In this document: positions 16,819-22,039 of the stretch, in pieces
Layout: the number at the start of each line of letters is the position of its first letter
Position numbering within the stretch: the first letter of the stretch is position 1
Origin: an uncultured Bacilli bacterium
Lineage (GTDB): Bacteria; Bacillota_I; Bacilli_A; RF39; UBA660
Length of the DNA: 22,039 bases
NCBI GenBank assembly: GCA_944363895.1
Contig: CALVVP010000067.1
Span: 1-22,039, forward strand
Direction of reading: 5' to 3'
Translations under genes and position numbers: made by a program
Notes under the pieces: generated by a model
What the model was told of the DNA's origin: nothing
What the model saw: only the letters and a program-made list of their open reading frames with translations
The model's database searches: none

Positions 16819-18546
16819 ATGTATCGAGATATTTATTGTGGATTAATAACTGAAAAAGAAATTACTAAAAAGGTAAAAATTGCTGGGTGGGTCGAAAATA
16901 TTCGCGACCACGGAGGAGTTATATTTGTCGATATTAGAGATGAATCAGGAACCGTTCAAGTAGTAAGTAACGATGATTGTATTTTTGTAGGCTTAACTAA
17001 AGAAAGTACGGTAACGATTGATGGGGTAGTTAGAAAAAGAGATGAAGATGATTTTAACTTAAAAATACCAACTGGAACAGTCGAAATATTAATTGATTCT
17101 TTAAAAGTTTTAGGTAGAGCGAAAAATGTTTTACCATTTGAAATAATTACTTCCAAAGAAGTTTCCGAAGAAGTTAGATTAAAATATCGTTATTTAGACT
17201 TAAGAAATCCGAAAGTTCATAATAATATTATTTTTAGATCGCAAGTTATTAAGTTTTTAAGAGAAAAAATGGAAAAATTAGGATTTTTAGAAATTCAAAC
17301 TCCAATTTTGACAGCTTCTTCACCAGAAGGAGCTAGAGATTTTATCGCTCCTTCGAGAAAATTTAAAGGTAAATTTTATGCATTACCGCAAGCTCCCCAA
17401 ATATTTAAACAATTGTTAATGTGTTCTGGTTTTGATAAATATTTTCAAATTGCGCCTTGTTTTAGAGATGAAGATGCGAGAAGTGATCGTGTCTATGGCG
17501 AATTTTATCAATTAGATTTTGAAATGAGTTTTGTGACTGAAGAAGATGTTTTAAGAATCGGTGAGGAAATATTTTATGAGGTTTTTAAAAAGTTTGGTAA
17601 TAAAGAAATATCTAAACCCTTTAGAAGGTTAACTTACAAAGAAGCAATCAATAAATATGGAACTGATAAGCCCGATTTAAGAAACCCTTTAGAAATTATC
17701 GATGTAACTAGTGTTTTTGTCGATACTGATTTTAAACCATTTCGCAGTGTTTCAGTTAAAGCAATTAAAGTTTTAGATATTGCTAGTAAATCCAACTCTT
17801 GGTTTAATGAATTAGTCGAATATGCCAATACAATTGGCATGCCAGGAATCGGTTATTTTAAAATATTAGAAGATATGAGTTTTGCTGGTCCTATCGATAA
17901 ATTTTTAACCGATTTTGAAAGAGAAGAATTAATCAAATTAGCTGATTTAAAACCAAATAGTGTCATATTTTTTATTGCTGATCGCAAAAATGCTAGTAAA
18001 TTAGCTGGACTAATTAGGGATGAACTAGGTCGAAAATTAAATTTAATCGATGAAAATAAATATGAATTTTGTATTGTTAAAGATTTTCCAATGTATGAAT
18101 GGAATGAAGAATTAGATAAATACGATTTTTCGCATAATCCATTTAGTATGCCGCAAGGAGGGATTGATGTCTTAAATAAGCAAAATATAGAAGATATCAT
18201 CGCTTATCAATATGACTTTGTTTGTAATGGCGTTGAAATGGCTAGTGGTGCTGTGCGCAATCATGATATTGCAATAATGAAAAAAGCGTTTGCCTTAGCA
18301 GGATATAGTGAAGATACCGTGGAAGAAAAATTTAAATCTTTATATACTGCTTTTCAATATGGCGCTCCACCTCATGCGGGAATGGCTCCGGGAATCGATC
18401 GGATGATTATGATGCTTAAAGATGAAAAATCAATTCGTGAAACAATCGCTTTTCCGATGAGTGCTTCCGGACAAGATTTGATGATGGGCTCTCCTGGTGA
18501 TGTCAGTGAATTACAGCTAAGAGAAACACATATCAAAATTAGATAA
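16819..18546 (+). CDS. aspS: Aspartyl-tRNA synthetase, probably non-discriminating
   Basis: A class II synthetase of 575 residues that charges tRNA(Asp), and probably tRNA(Asn), with aspartate. The N-terminal OB-fold anticodon domain reads AGWVENIRDHGGVIFVDIRD. His31 in RDHGG matches the His that marks non-discriminating bacterial AspRS, where discriminating enzymes have Leu. Motif 2 is FRDEDARSDR (Arg216) followed by VYGEFYQLDFEMSF, the longer GEFYQLD form rather than PEFTQID. The bacterial GAD insert is present. Motif 3 is GMAPGIDRM with Arg528. It lies 4 bp after gatB with SD AAGAGGTG. Co-transcription with gatCAB under an Asn T-box supports tRNA-dependent asparagine synthesis; the non-discriminating activity is inferred. 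Confidence 0.95.
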   Translation: MYRDIYCGLITEKEITKKVKIAGWVENIRDHGGVIFVDIRDESGTVQVVSNDDCIFVGLTKESTVTIDGVVRKRDEDDFNLKIPTGTVEILIDSLKVLGRAKNVLPFEIITSKEVSEEVRLKYRYLDLRNPKVHNNIIFRSQVIKFLREKMEKLGFLEIQTPILTASSPEGARDFIAPSRKFKGKFYALPQAPQIFKQLLMCSGFDKYFQIAPCFRDEDARSDRVYGEFYQLDFEMSFVTEEDVLRIGEEIFYEVFKKFGNKEISKPFRRLTYKEAINKYGTDKPDLRNPLEIIDVTSVFVDTDFKPFRSVSVKAIKVLDIASKSNSWFNELVEYANTIGMPGIGYFKILEDMSFAGPIDKFLTDFEREELIKLADLKPNSVIFFIADRKNASKLAGLIRDELGRKLNLIDENKYEFCIVKDFPMYEWNEELDKYDFSHNPFSMPQGGIDVLNKQNIEDIIAYQYDFVCNGVEMASGAVRNHDIAIMKKAFALAGYSEDTVEEKFKSLYTAFQYGAPPHAGMAPGIDRMIMMLKDEKSIRETIAFPMSASGQDLMMGSPGDVSELQLRETHIKIR

Positions 18547-18552
18547 TTTAAT

Positions 18553-18585
18553 AAAAAATAAAATTTAGCTATTTTATTTTTTTTA
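18553..18585 (+). terminator. Terminator of the gatCAB-aspS operon
   Basis: An A-rich arm AAAAAATAAAAT (18553-18564) pairs with ATTTTATTTTTT (from 18571) around TTAGCT, and runs into a long T tract. The tail almost touches the -10 box of yqeG. Confidence 0.75.
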
Positions 18586-18592
18586 TTAATGA

Positions 18593-18598
18593 TATAAT
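18593..18598 (+). promoter_or_regulatory. -10 box of the yqeGH promoter
   Basis: Extended -10 TGATATAAT (TATAAT at 18593-18598) directly downstream of the aspS terminator. The -35 would fall inside the T tract and is not recognisable. Transcription would begin at about 18604-18607, at or inside the SD AGGAGA (18605-18610), leaving a leader of about 15 nt. Confidence 0.55.
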
Positions 18599-18618
18599 GG
18601 TTATAGGAGATGTTTGAA

Positions 18619-19140
18619 ATGGAGAAATATATACCAGATATTTATCAAAAAAGTATTTATACAATCAATTATGATATTTTATATAATCGTGGTATAAGAT
18701 GTTTACTTATCGATTTGGATAATACTATTGTCCCAATCACCATGAAAAAACCTAATAAAAAAATTAAAGAATTATTTGACGATTTAAAAACTAAAGGATT
18801 TAAGATAATTATATTTTCCAATAGTCCGAAAAAAAGAGTTAAACCTTTTAAAGATGAGTTAGATGTCGATTGCTGCGCTGTAGCGATGAAACCATTTAGT
18901 AAAAAATATATGAAAATACTGGATGAATATAAATTGAATGTTGCTTCAGTTGCTTGTATCGGCGATCAATTATTAACGGATATTAAAGGTGGTAATAATG
19001 TTGGGATTACGACAATATTAGTTAATCCAATTGGTACTAAAGAACGATTTACAACCAAAATAAATCGTCATTTTGAAAGAAGAATATTAAAAAAATTGCG
19101 GGATAATGATTTATTCACCAAAGGAAAATATTATGAATAA
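18619..19140 (+). CDS. yqeG: YqeG-family HAD-IIIA phosphatase
   Basis: A 173-residue member of the haloacid dehalogenase superfamily. Motif I is LLIDLDNTI with Asp32 and Asp34, motif II is FSNSP with Ser67-Asn68, Lys91 lies in AMKPF, and motif III is CIGDQLLTD with Asp116 and Asp121. The family is annotated as putative phosphatase, and its physiological substrate is not known to me. ATG 18619 is preferred; an upstream in-frame ATG at 18610 overlaps the SD itself. The gene sits before yqeH as in Bacillus and overlaps it by 8 bp. Confidence 0.92.
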   Translation: MEKYIPDIYQKSIYTINYDILYNRGIRCLLIDLDNTIVPITMKKPNKKIKELFDDLKTKGFKIIIFSNSPKKRVKPFKDELDVDCCAVAMKPFSKKYMKILDEYKLNVASVACIGDQLLTDIKGGNNVGITTILVNPIGTKERFTTKINRHFERRILKKLRDNDLFTKGKYYE

Positions 19141-20056
19141 ATGTCAAGGTTGTGGGGTTTTTTGTGAAAATACTTTATGTGAAAGATGTTTTCGCATAAA
19201 ACATTATAATGATTATAAGATAGTTAGTAAAACTAATACTGATTTTATTCCGATTTTAGAAACTATTAATAAAAGTAATGATTTAGTTTTGTTAGTAGTT
19301 GATTTATTTAATATTGCTGATTTATCTTTAATTAGAAAATATATGAAAAATGATCTTTTGTTAGTTTTAACTAAACGTGATTTATTACCTAAAAGTGTTT
19401 CTTATGATAAGTTATACAATTACGATTATAAAATTGATTACCTTGATAAGATAATTATCAGTAGTAATAAAAATTATAATTTTGATGAATTATTGGATAA
19501 AATAAATAAATATAAAAAATCTAATAATGTTTATGTGGTTGGTTTTACTAATGCTGGTAAATCAACGATGATTAATAAACTAATTTATAATTATTCTTCT
19601 AATAAAACTGAAATAACCACAAGTCCTTTACCTAGTACAACTTTAAATACCATTGAAATTGATTTAGGTAATTTTACTTTGATCGATACGCCCGGTTTAT
19701 TAAGTGAAGGCGATATTGCTAATTATGTTAGTGGCAATGAGTTGAAAAAAATAATTCCTAAAAAAGAAATTAAACCGCTAACTTATCAGATTAAAGGTTT
19801 CCAAACAATTATGGTGGATAATTATTTAATAATTGAAGCTACTGATATTGATTTAACTTTTTATATGTCGAATAATTTAAAAATAAAGCGTTATTATAAA
19901 AAGATTAATACTAATTTAAAAAAACATATTGTTGAAGTTAATCATAATGATGTTGTTATTAAAGGTTTATGTTTTATTAAAACTAATAAAAAAAGTGTAT
20001 TAAATGTATACACTTTAGATAAAGTTTCTGTATTTACTCGTGATAGTATAATTTAG
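19133..20056 (+). CDS. yqeH: YqeH, circularly permuted ribosome-assembly GTPase
   Basis: A GTPase needed for 30S subunit assembly in Bacillus. The zinc-finger Cys4-Cys7-Cys16-Cys19 is at the N-terminus. The G motifs are in permuted order: TKRD (80-83, G4), GFTNAGKST with Lys143 (G1), a Thr-rich G2 near 163-170, and DTPG at 185-188 (G3). At 307 residues it is about 60 shorter than Bacillus YqeH (366), with the loss in the C-terminal RNA-binding part. The ATG at 19133 has SD AAAGGAAAA and overlaps the end of yqeG. Its 3' end overlaps the convergent minus-strand gene by 23 bp and contains that gene's terminator. Confidence 0.93.
   Translation: MNKCQGCGVFCENTLCERCFRIKHYNDYKIVSKTNTDFIPILETINKSNDLVLLVVDLFNIADLSLIRKYMKNDLLLVLTKRDLLPKSVSYDKLYNYDYKIDYLDKIIISSNKNYNFDELLDKINKYKKSNNVYVVGFTNAGKSTMINKLIYNYSSNKTEITTSPLPSTTLNTIEIDLGNFTLIDTPGLLSEGDIANYVSGNELKKIIPKKEIKPLTYQIKGFQTIMVDNYLIIEATDIDLTFYMSNNLKIKRYYKKINTNLKKHIVEVNHNDVVIKGLCFIKTNKKSVLNVYTLDKVSVFTRDSII
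19988..20016 (-). terminator. Minus-strand terminator embedded in yqeH coding sequence
   Basis: A 9-bp perfect stem (AAAGTGTAT at 19992-20000 with ATACACTTT at 20008-20016), loop 7 nt. Read on the minus strand it is followed by a seven-base T run (plus-strand A run 19988-19994). It lies 18 bp beyond the stop of the minus-strand hydrolase, so it suits that gene. It has no T run on the plus strand beyond TTT. Confidence 0.75.
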
Positions 20057-20723
20057 CGCAATTAATAAAATAAGTAAATAATCTTTTACTGTTTAAATCT
20101 TTATCATAGTTTTTTTCAGGATGCCATTGTACACCAATATTAAATGGATCCTGTTTTTTTTCAACTGCTTCAATTACTTTTTCACAAGTAGCCGCAATTT
20201 TATATGAACCGCTATTTTCAACTTGATAGCTATGAAAACTGTTAACTAATATTTGCTTTTCTTTTAAAATAGTAAATAATTTACTATTTTCATCGATATT
20301 GACTAAATGTTTATAATTTTTTTGACTGTTATGAAAGTTAGTTTCTATTTTTTTATTTTTATTATCATTATTGTAATTACACATTACTTGCATTCCCATA
20401 CAAATACCTAAAATTGGTATTTGTTTTTTATTACAATAATCACAAATAAAATTATGATGTTCAAATCTTTTTGAACCACCAGGAATAATGATTCCATTAC
20501 ATAAATTAATTTGATTTATTAAAATTTCTTTTTCTTTAGTTGACAATTTAGTTGTTTCTTTAGGTATGGCTTCATAATAATCGATTAATTGTGGCGGTAA
20601 AATAACGATTGGTATTCCACCATATTTAATAATTGCTTTACGGTAATTTTCAAATATGCAGATAATATTTTTGTTATTAATTGAACAATCAGCAATTCCA
20701 ATTATTCCAATAATGGGTTTCAT
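20034..20723 (-). CDS. Class I glutamine amidotransferase-like (peptidase C26) hydrolase
   Basis: A 229-residue protein resembling gamma-glutamyl-GABA hydrolase/PuuD-type enzymes. It starts MKPIIGIIGIADCS and has GIIIPGG at 77-83. The nucleophile elbow is GICMGMQ with Cys108. VNSFHSYQV follows near 160-168, and the His201-x-Glu203 pair is in VQWHPE. These make a complete Cys-His-Glu triad. Substrates in the family are gamma-glutamyl amides; which one here is unknown. The start at 20723 has SD GGTGA. The same frame stays open upstream into the collagen-like gene, giving only an out-of-frame Leu/Asp-rich repeat, so that extension is rejected. A terminator separates it from the collagen-like gene, so it probably has its own promoter in 20724-20766. 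Confidence 0.87.
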   Translation of the reverse strand: MKPIIGIIGIADCSINNKNIICIFENYRKAIIKYGGIPIVILPPQLIDYYEAIPKETTKLSTKEKEILINQINLCNGIIIPGGSKRFEHHNFICDYCNKKQIPILGICMGMQVMCNYNNDNKNKKIETNFHNSQKNYKHLVNIDENSKLFTILKEKQILVNSFHSYQVENSGSYKIAATCEKVIEAVEKKQDPFNIGVQWHPEKNYDKDLNSKRLFTYFINCAKLYYHE

Positions 20724-20766
20724 TTTATCACCATTTTTAGTATGCCTAATGTTCATTTTTCTATAC

Positions 20767-20792
20767 AAAAAAAGCTTTAAAAAGCTTTTTTT
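20767..20792 (-). terminator. Terminator of the collagen-like gene (symmetrical hairpin)
   Basis: An A-run, AAGCTTT, AAAGCTT and T-run palindrome. On the minus strand it comes two bases after the stop codon of the collagen-like gene and ends in a T run. The palindrome works in both directions. Confidence 0.8.
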
Positions 20793-20793
20793 A

Positions 20794-21525
20794 CTATGGT
20801 CCAGTAGGTCCAGTAGGTCCAGTAGGTCCAGTAGGTCCGGTAGGTCCAGAAGCCCCAGTAGGTCCAGTAGGTCCGGTAGGTCCAGTAGCCCCAGTAGCTC
20901 CACTAGGTCCGGTAGGTCCAGTAGCCCCAGCAGCTCCACTAGGTCCAGTAGCCCCAGTAGCCCCAGCAGCTCCAGTAGGTCCAGTAGCCCCAGTAGGTCC
21001 AGTAGCGCCAGCAGGTATAGTTAAATTTAAAAAGAAATTAGGAGAGGTACCGGTTATAGATGCTGCAGCAGGTCCAGTAGTTACTGTACCAATAGTTAAA
21101 GTTGGTGTAACGCTAGGTCCGGTTGGCCCAGTAGCTCCAGTAGCTCCGGTTGGCCCAGTAGCGCCAGTTGCTCCAGTTCCCGCAGGTCCAATAGGTCCGG
21201 TTGCTCCAGTAGGTCCAGTAGCTCCAGTAGCCCCAGTAGCTCCGGTAGGTCCAGTAGCGCCAGTGGCACCGGTAGGTCCTGTTGCGCCGGCAGGAATAAC
21301 GAAATCAAGAATAGCATTAGTATTGGTTCCAACATTTGTAACAGTAGCAGCACTACCAGGAATACCAGTTGTTGTAAAACCTACGGCAACAGTTGTTGGT
21401 CCGGCAGGTCCAGTTGGTCCAGTAGGTCCAGTAGCCCCAACACAAGTTACACATGAAGGCTTACATTTTTGATCTTGTTCAATTTTACACATTGCATTTT
21501 GATATATATCGTTAATAGTAATCAC
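20794..21525 (-). CDS. Collagen-like Gly-X-Y repeat protein
   Basis: A 243-residue protein. A short N-terminal segment with four cysteines (13, 21, 25, 28) precedes three Gly-X-Y blocks (about 30-44, 80-138 and 173-243), rich in GPT/GAT triplets. Two non-collagen interruptions (45-79 and 139-172) look beta-rich, and both end in (I)PAGATGPTG. Such proteins form triple helices on spores (BclA-type exosporium filaments) or cell surfaces in Firmicutes. One two-residue slip (GT) breaks block 2 near 116. The sequence ends in GP and stop, without a C-terminal trimerisation domain. The start is uncertain: GTG at 21525 lies within the GAGGTG SD-like sequence, ATT at 21516 is ideally spaced from it, and the first ATG is at 21492 without an SD. 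High GC against neighbours follows from Gly/Pro codons. Confidence 0.85.
   Translation of the reverse strand: MITINDIYQNAMCKIEQDQKCKPSCVTCVGATGPTGPTGPAGPTTVAVGFTTTGIPGSAATVTNVGTNTNAILDFVIPAGATGPTGATGATGPTGATGATGATGPTGATGPIGPAGTGATGATGPTGATGATGPTGPSVTPTLTIGTVTTGPAAASITGTSPNFFLNLTIPAGATGPTGATGPTGAAGATGATGPSGAAGATGPTGPSGATGATGPTGPTGPTGASGPTGPTGPTGPTGPTGP
20799..20880 (-). repeat. Nine-bp tandem repeats at the 3' end of the collagen-like gene
   Basis: On the plus strand the unit GGTCCAGTA (with GGTCCGGTA and AGCCCCAGTA-type variants) repeats head to tail, coding for Gly-Pro-Thr triplets. Five units in a row are nearly identical at 20799-20845. Each unit is 9 bp, so slippage would change length without a frameshift. 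Confidence 0.8.
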
Positions 21526-21573
21526 CTCATTTCTATATATAGAATATGTGAAAATATAATAAAATTGAATACT

Positions 21574-21604
21574 ATAGTCTAAATATATTTAAAATAGTCT
21601 AAAT
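21574..21604. repeat. Pair of 11-bp direct repeats in the divergent intergenic region
   Basis: ATAGTCTAAAT occurs at 21574-21584 and 21594-21604, exactly 20 bp apart (about two helical turns), about 50-80 bp upstream of the collagen-like gene. This geometry suits a dimeric regulator binding one DNA face; no regulator is identified. Confidence 0.5.
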
Positions 21605-21644
21605 AACGGTCAATAATTTTTACTTAATTAGCGTCAATAGAATG

Positions 21645-21695
21645 TATAATTTGTTTACTAATAATTAAAAAATGCAAGAAATTGCATTTTTTTTT
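21645..21695 (+). promoter_or_regulatory. -10 box followed by a short terminator-like hairpin
   Basis: TATAAT at 21645-21650, then AATGCAA-GAAA-TTGCATT (21671-21688) with a T run to 21695. A transcript from this -10 would be only about 40 nt. No coding sequence lies between them, so this is either an abortive leader or attenuator of the gene at 21786, or a tiny RNA. The hairpin is convincing; the promoter is weak because no good -35 is seen. Confidence 0.45.
21671..21695 (+). terminator. Intrinsic terminator with GAAA loop
   Basis: A 7-bp perfect stem closed by GAAA and followed by an uninterrupted T tract (21687-21695). No plus-strand gene ends here within the window. Confidence 0.7.
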
Positions 21696-21785
21696 AAATT
21701 TTTTTGGTAAAAAAAAGGAAATCGCCAACTTTTCGCCTATATAACTAGTAGAGGAGAATTTTAAACAAGAAAGGAGGAATTTAAA

Positions 21786-22039
21786 ATGACCTCAAAATAT
21801 TATACTGCGAAAAGTGAAGTTGTTTTTATGTATGTTGCTTTAAAAGCTTATACTATTTTAAAAAGAATAATCGAATTTACAATTGAAAAAGAAATCGAAG
21901 AAATAACGATTTTAAATCCTAACTTAATAACAGACAATATCAATAGTCGAATTCAAAAATTAGATTTATTAATTAAAACAAAAAATGAATATATCAATAT
22001 TGAATTAAATTCTAATTTCGGTAATTTGACTAAAATCAG
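21786..22039 (+). CDS. Rpn/PD-(D/E)XK nuclease-family transposase-like protein (N-terminal part)
   Basis: An open frame from ATG 21786 to the right edge without a stop (84 full codons), behind a near-perfect SD AAAGGAGGAA (21770-21779). The sequence contains RIQKLDLLIKTKNEYINIELN at about 55-75. It matches the core of the Rpn/YhgA-type nuclease fold, where a catalytic Asp (LD) is followed by a strand with E-x-Q/N (usually IEIQ). Members of this family promote recA-independent recombination and are often multicopy in gut Firmicutes. The Gln of the usual motif is Asn here. Most of the protein lies outside the window, so the assignment rests on one motif region. Confidence 0.6.
   Translation, partial: MTSKYYTAKSEVVFMYVALKAYTILKRIIEFTIEKEIEEITILNPNLITDNINSRIQKLDLLIKTKNEYINIELNSNFGNLTKI

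Noticed and set aside
20073..20090. AGTAAA/TTTACT hairpin as plus-strand terminator of yqeH
   Set aside because: Short, all-weak stem inside the convergent coding sequence and followed by only GTTT.
20724..20939. N-terminal Leu/Asp-rich extension of the minus-strand hydrolase
   Set aside because: It is the collagen-like gene read in another frame; 9-bp repeats stay open in all frames. A terminator and a good SD before 20723 fix the true start.
20799..21010. CRISPR-like or satellite repeats
   Set aside because: Units are 9 bp without spacers and encode Gly-X-Y triplets in a clear reading frame.
20656..21024. Plus-strand Ser/Arg-rich repeat protein
   Set aside because: Antisense reading of the Gly-X-Y repeats; no ribosome site, and it crosses a terminator and the hydrolase gene.

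Overview
The window is a chromosomal piece of a very AT-rich, low-GC Gram-positive bacterium. TGG is used for Trp and arcB stops at TGA, so the genetic code is standard, not the mycoplasma code. The gene content (AddAB, arginine deiminase operon, GatCAB with AspRS behind a T-box, YqeG/YqeH) and the Mollicutes-like GatA signature suggest a member of Bacilli close to Erysipelotrichales/RF39-type lineages. That placement is an inference. A probable sporulation sigma-factor tail and a dacF remnant at the left edge suggest a spore-forming ancestry.

Left region (1-2059): the last codons of a sigma-70 region 4-like protein, then a 5'-truncated dacF-like D,D-carboxypeptidase remnant with its terminator, then a 675-nt group II intron (739-1413) with no reverse-transcriptase ORF. 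The intron lies between the Shine-Dalgarno sequence and the ATG of a four-helix membrane protein of unknown function, so exact splicing would bring the SD next to the start codon. This is the most unusual structure in the window.

2106-7478: addB-addA, overlapping genes for the AddAB helicase-nuclease of double-strand-break repair, both shorter than the Bacillus proteins, ended by a strong terminator.

7489-12246: a complete arginine deiminase operon, arcA-arcB-arcC plus a YfcC-type antiporter. It converts arginine to ornithine, ammonia, CO2 and ATP. It has its own promoter and terminator.

12297-13235 (minus): an isolated FkbM-type methyltransferase.

13342-18585: a strong promoter, a T-box riboswitch whose likely specifier is AAC (Asn), then gatC-gatA-gatB-aspS. 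AspRS has His31 in an RDHGG motif, as in non-discriminating enzymes. The operon therefore looks like the indirect (transamidation) route to Asn-tRNA(Asn), controlled by uncharged tRNA(Asn).

18593-20056: yqeG-yqeH (HAD phosphatase and circularly permuted ribosome-assembly GTPase), translationally coupled. yqeH converges on and overlaps a minus-strand class I glutamine-amidotransferase-like hydrolase (20034-20723), whose terminator lies inside the yqeH coding sequence.

20767-21525 (minus): a collagen-like Gly-X-Y surface/spore-coat type protein with two beta-rich interruptions. A 260-bp divergent intergenic region with direct repeats and a short terminator-like hairpin separates it from a partial Rpn/PD-(D/E)XK nuclease-like gene cut by the right edge.
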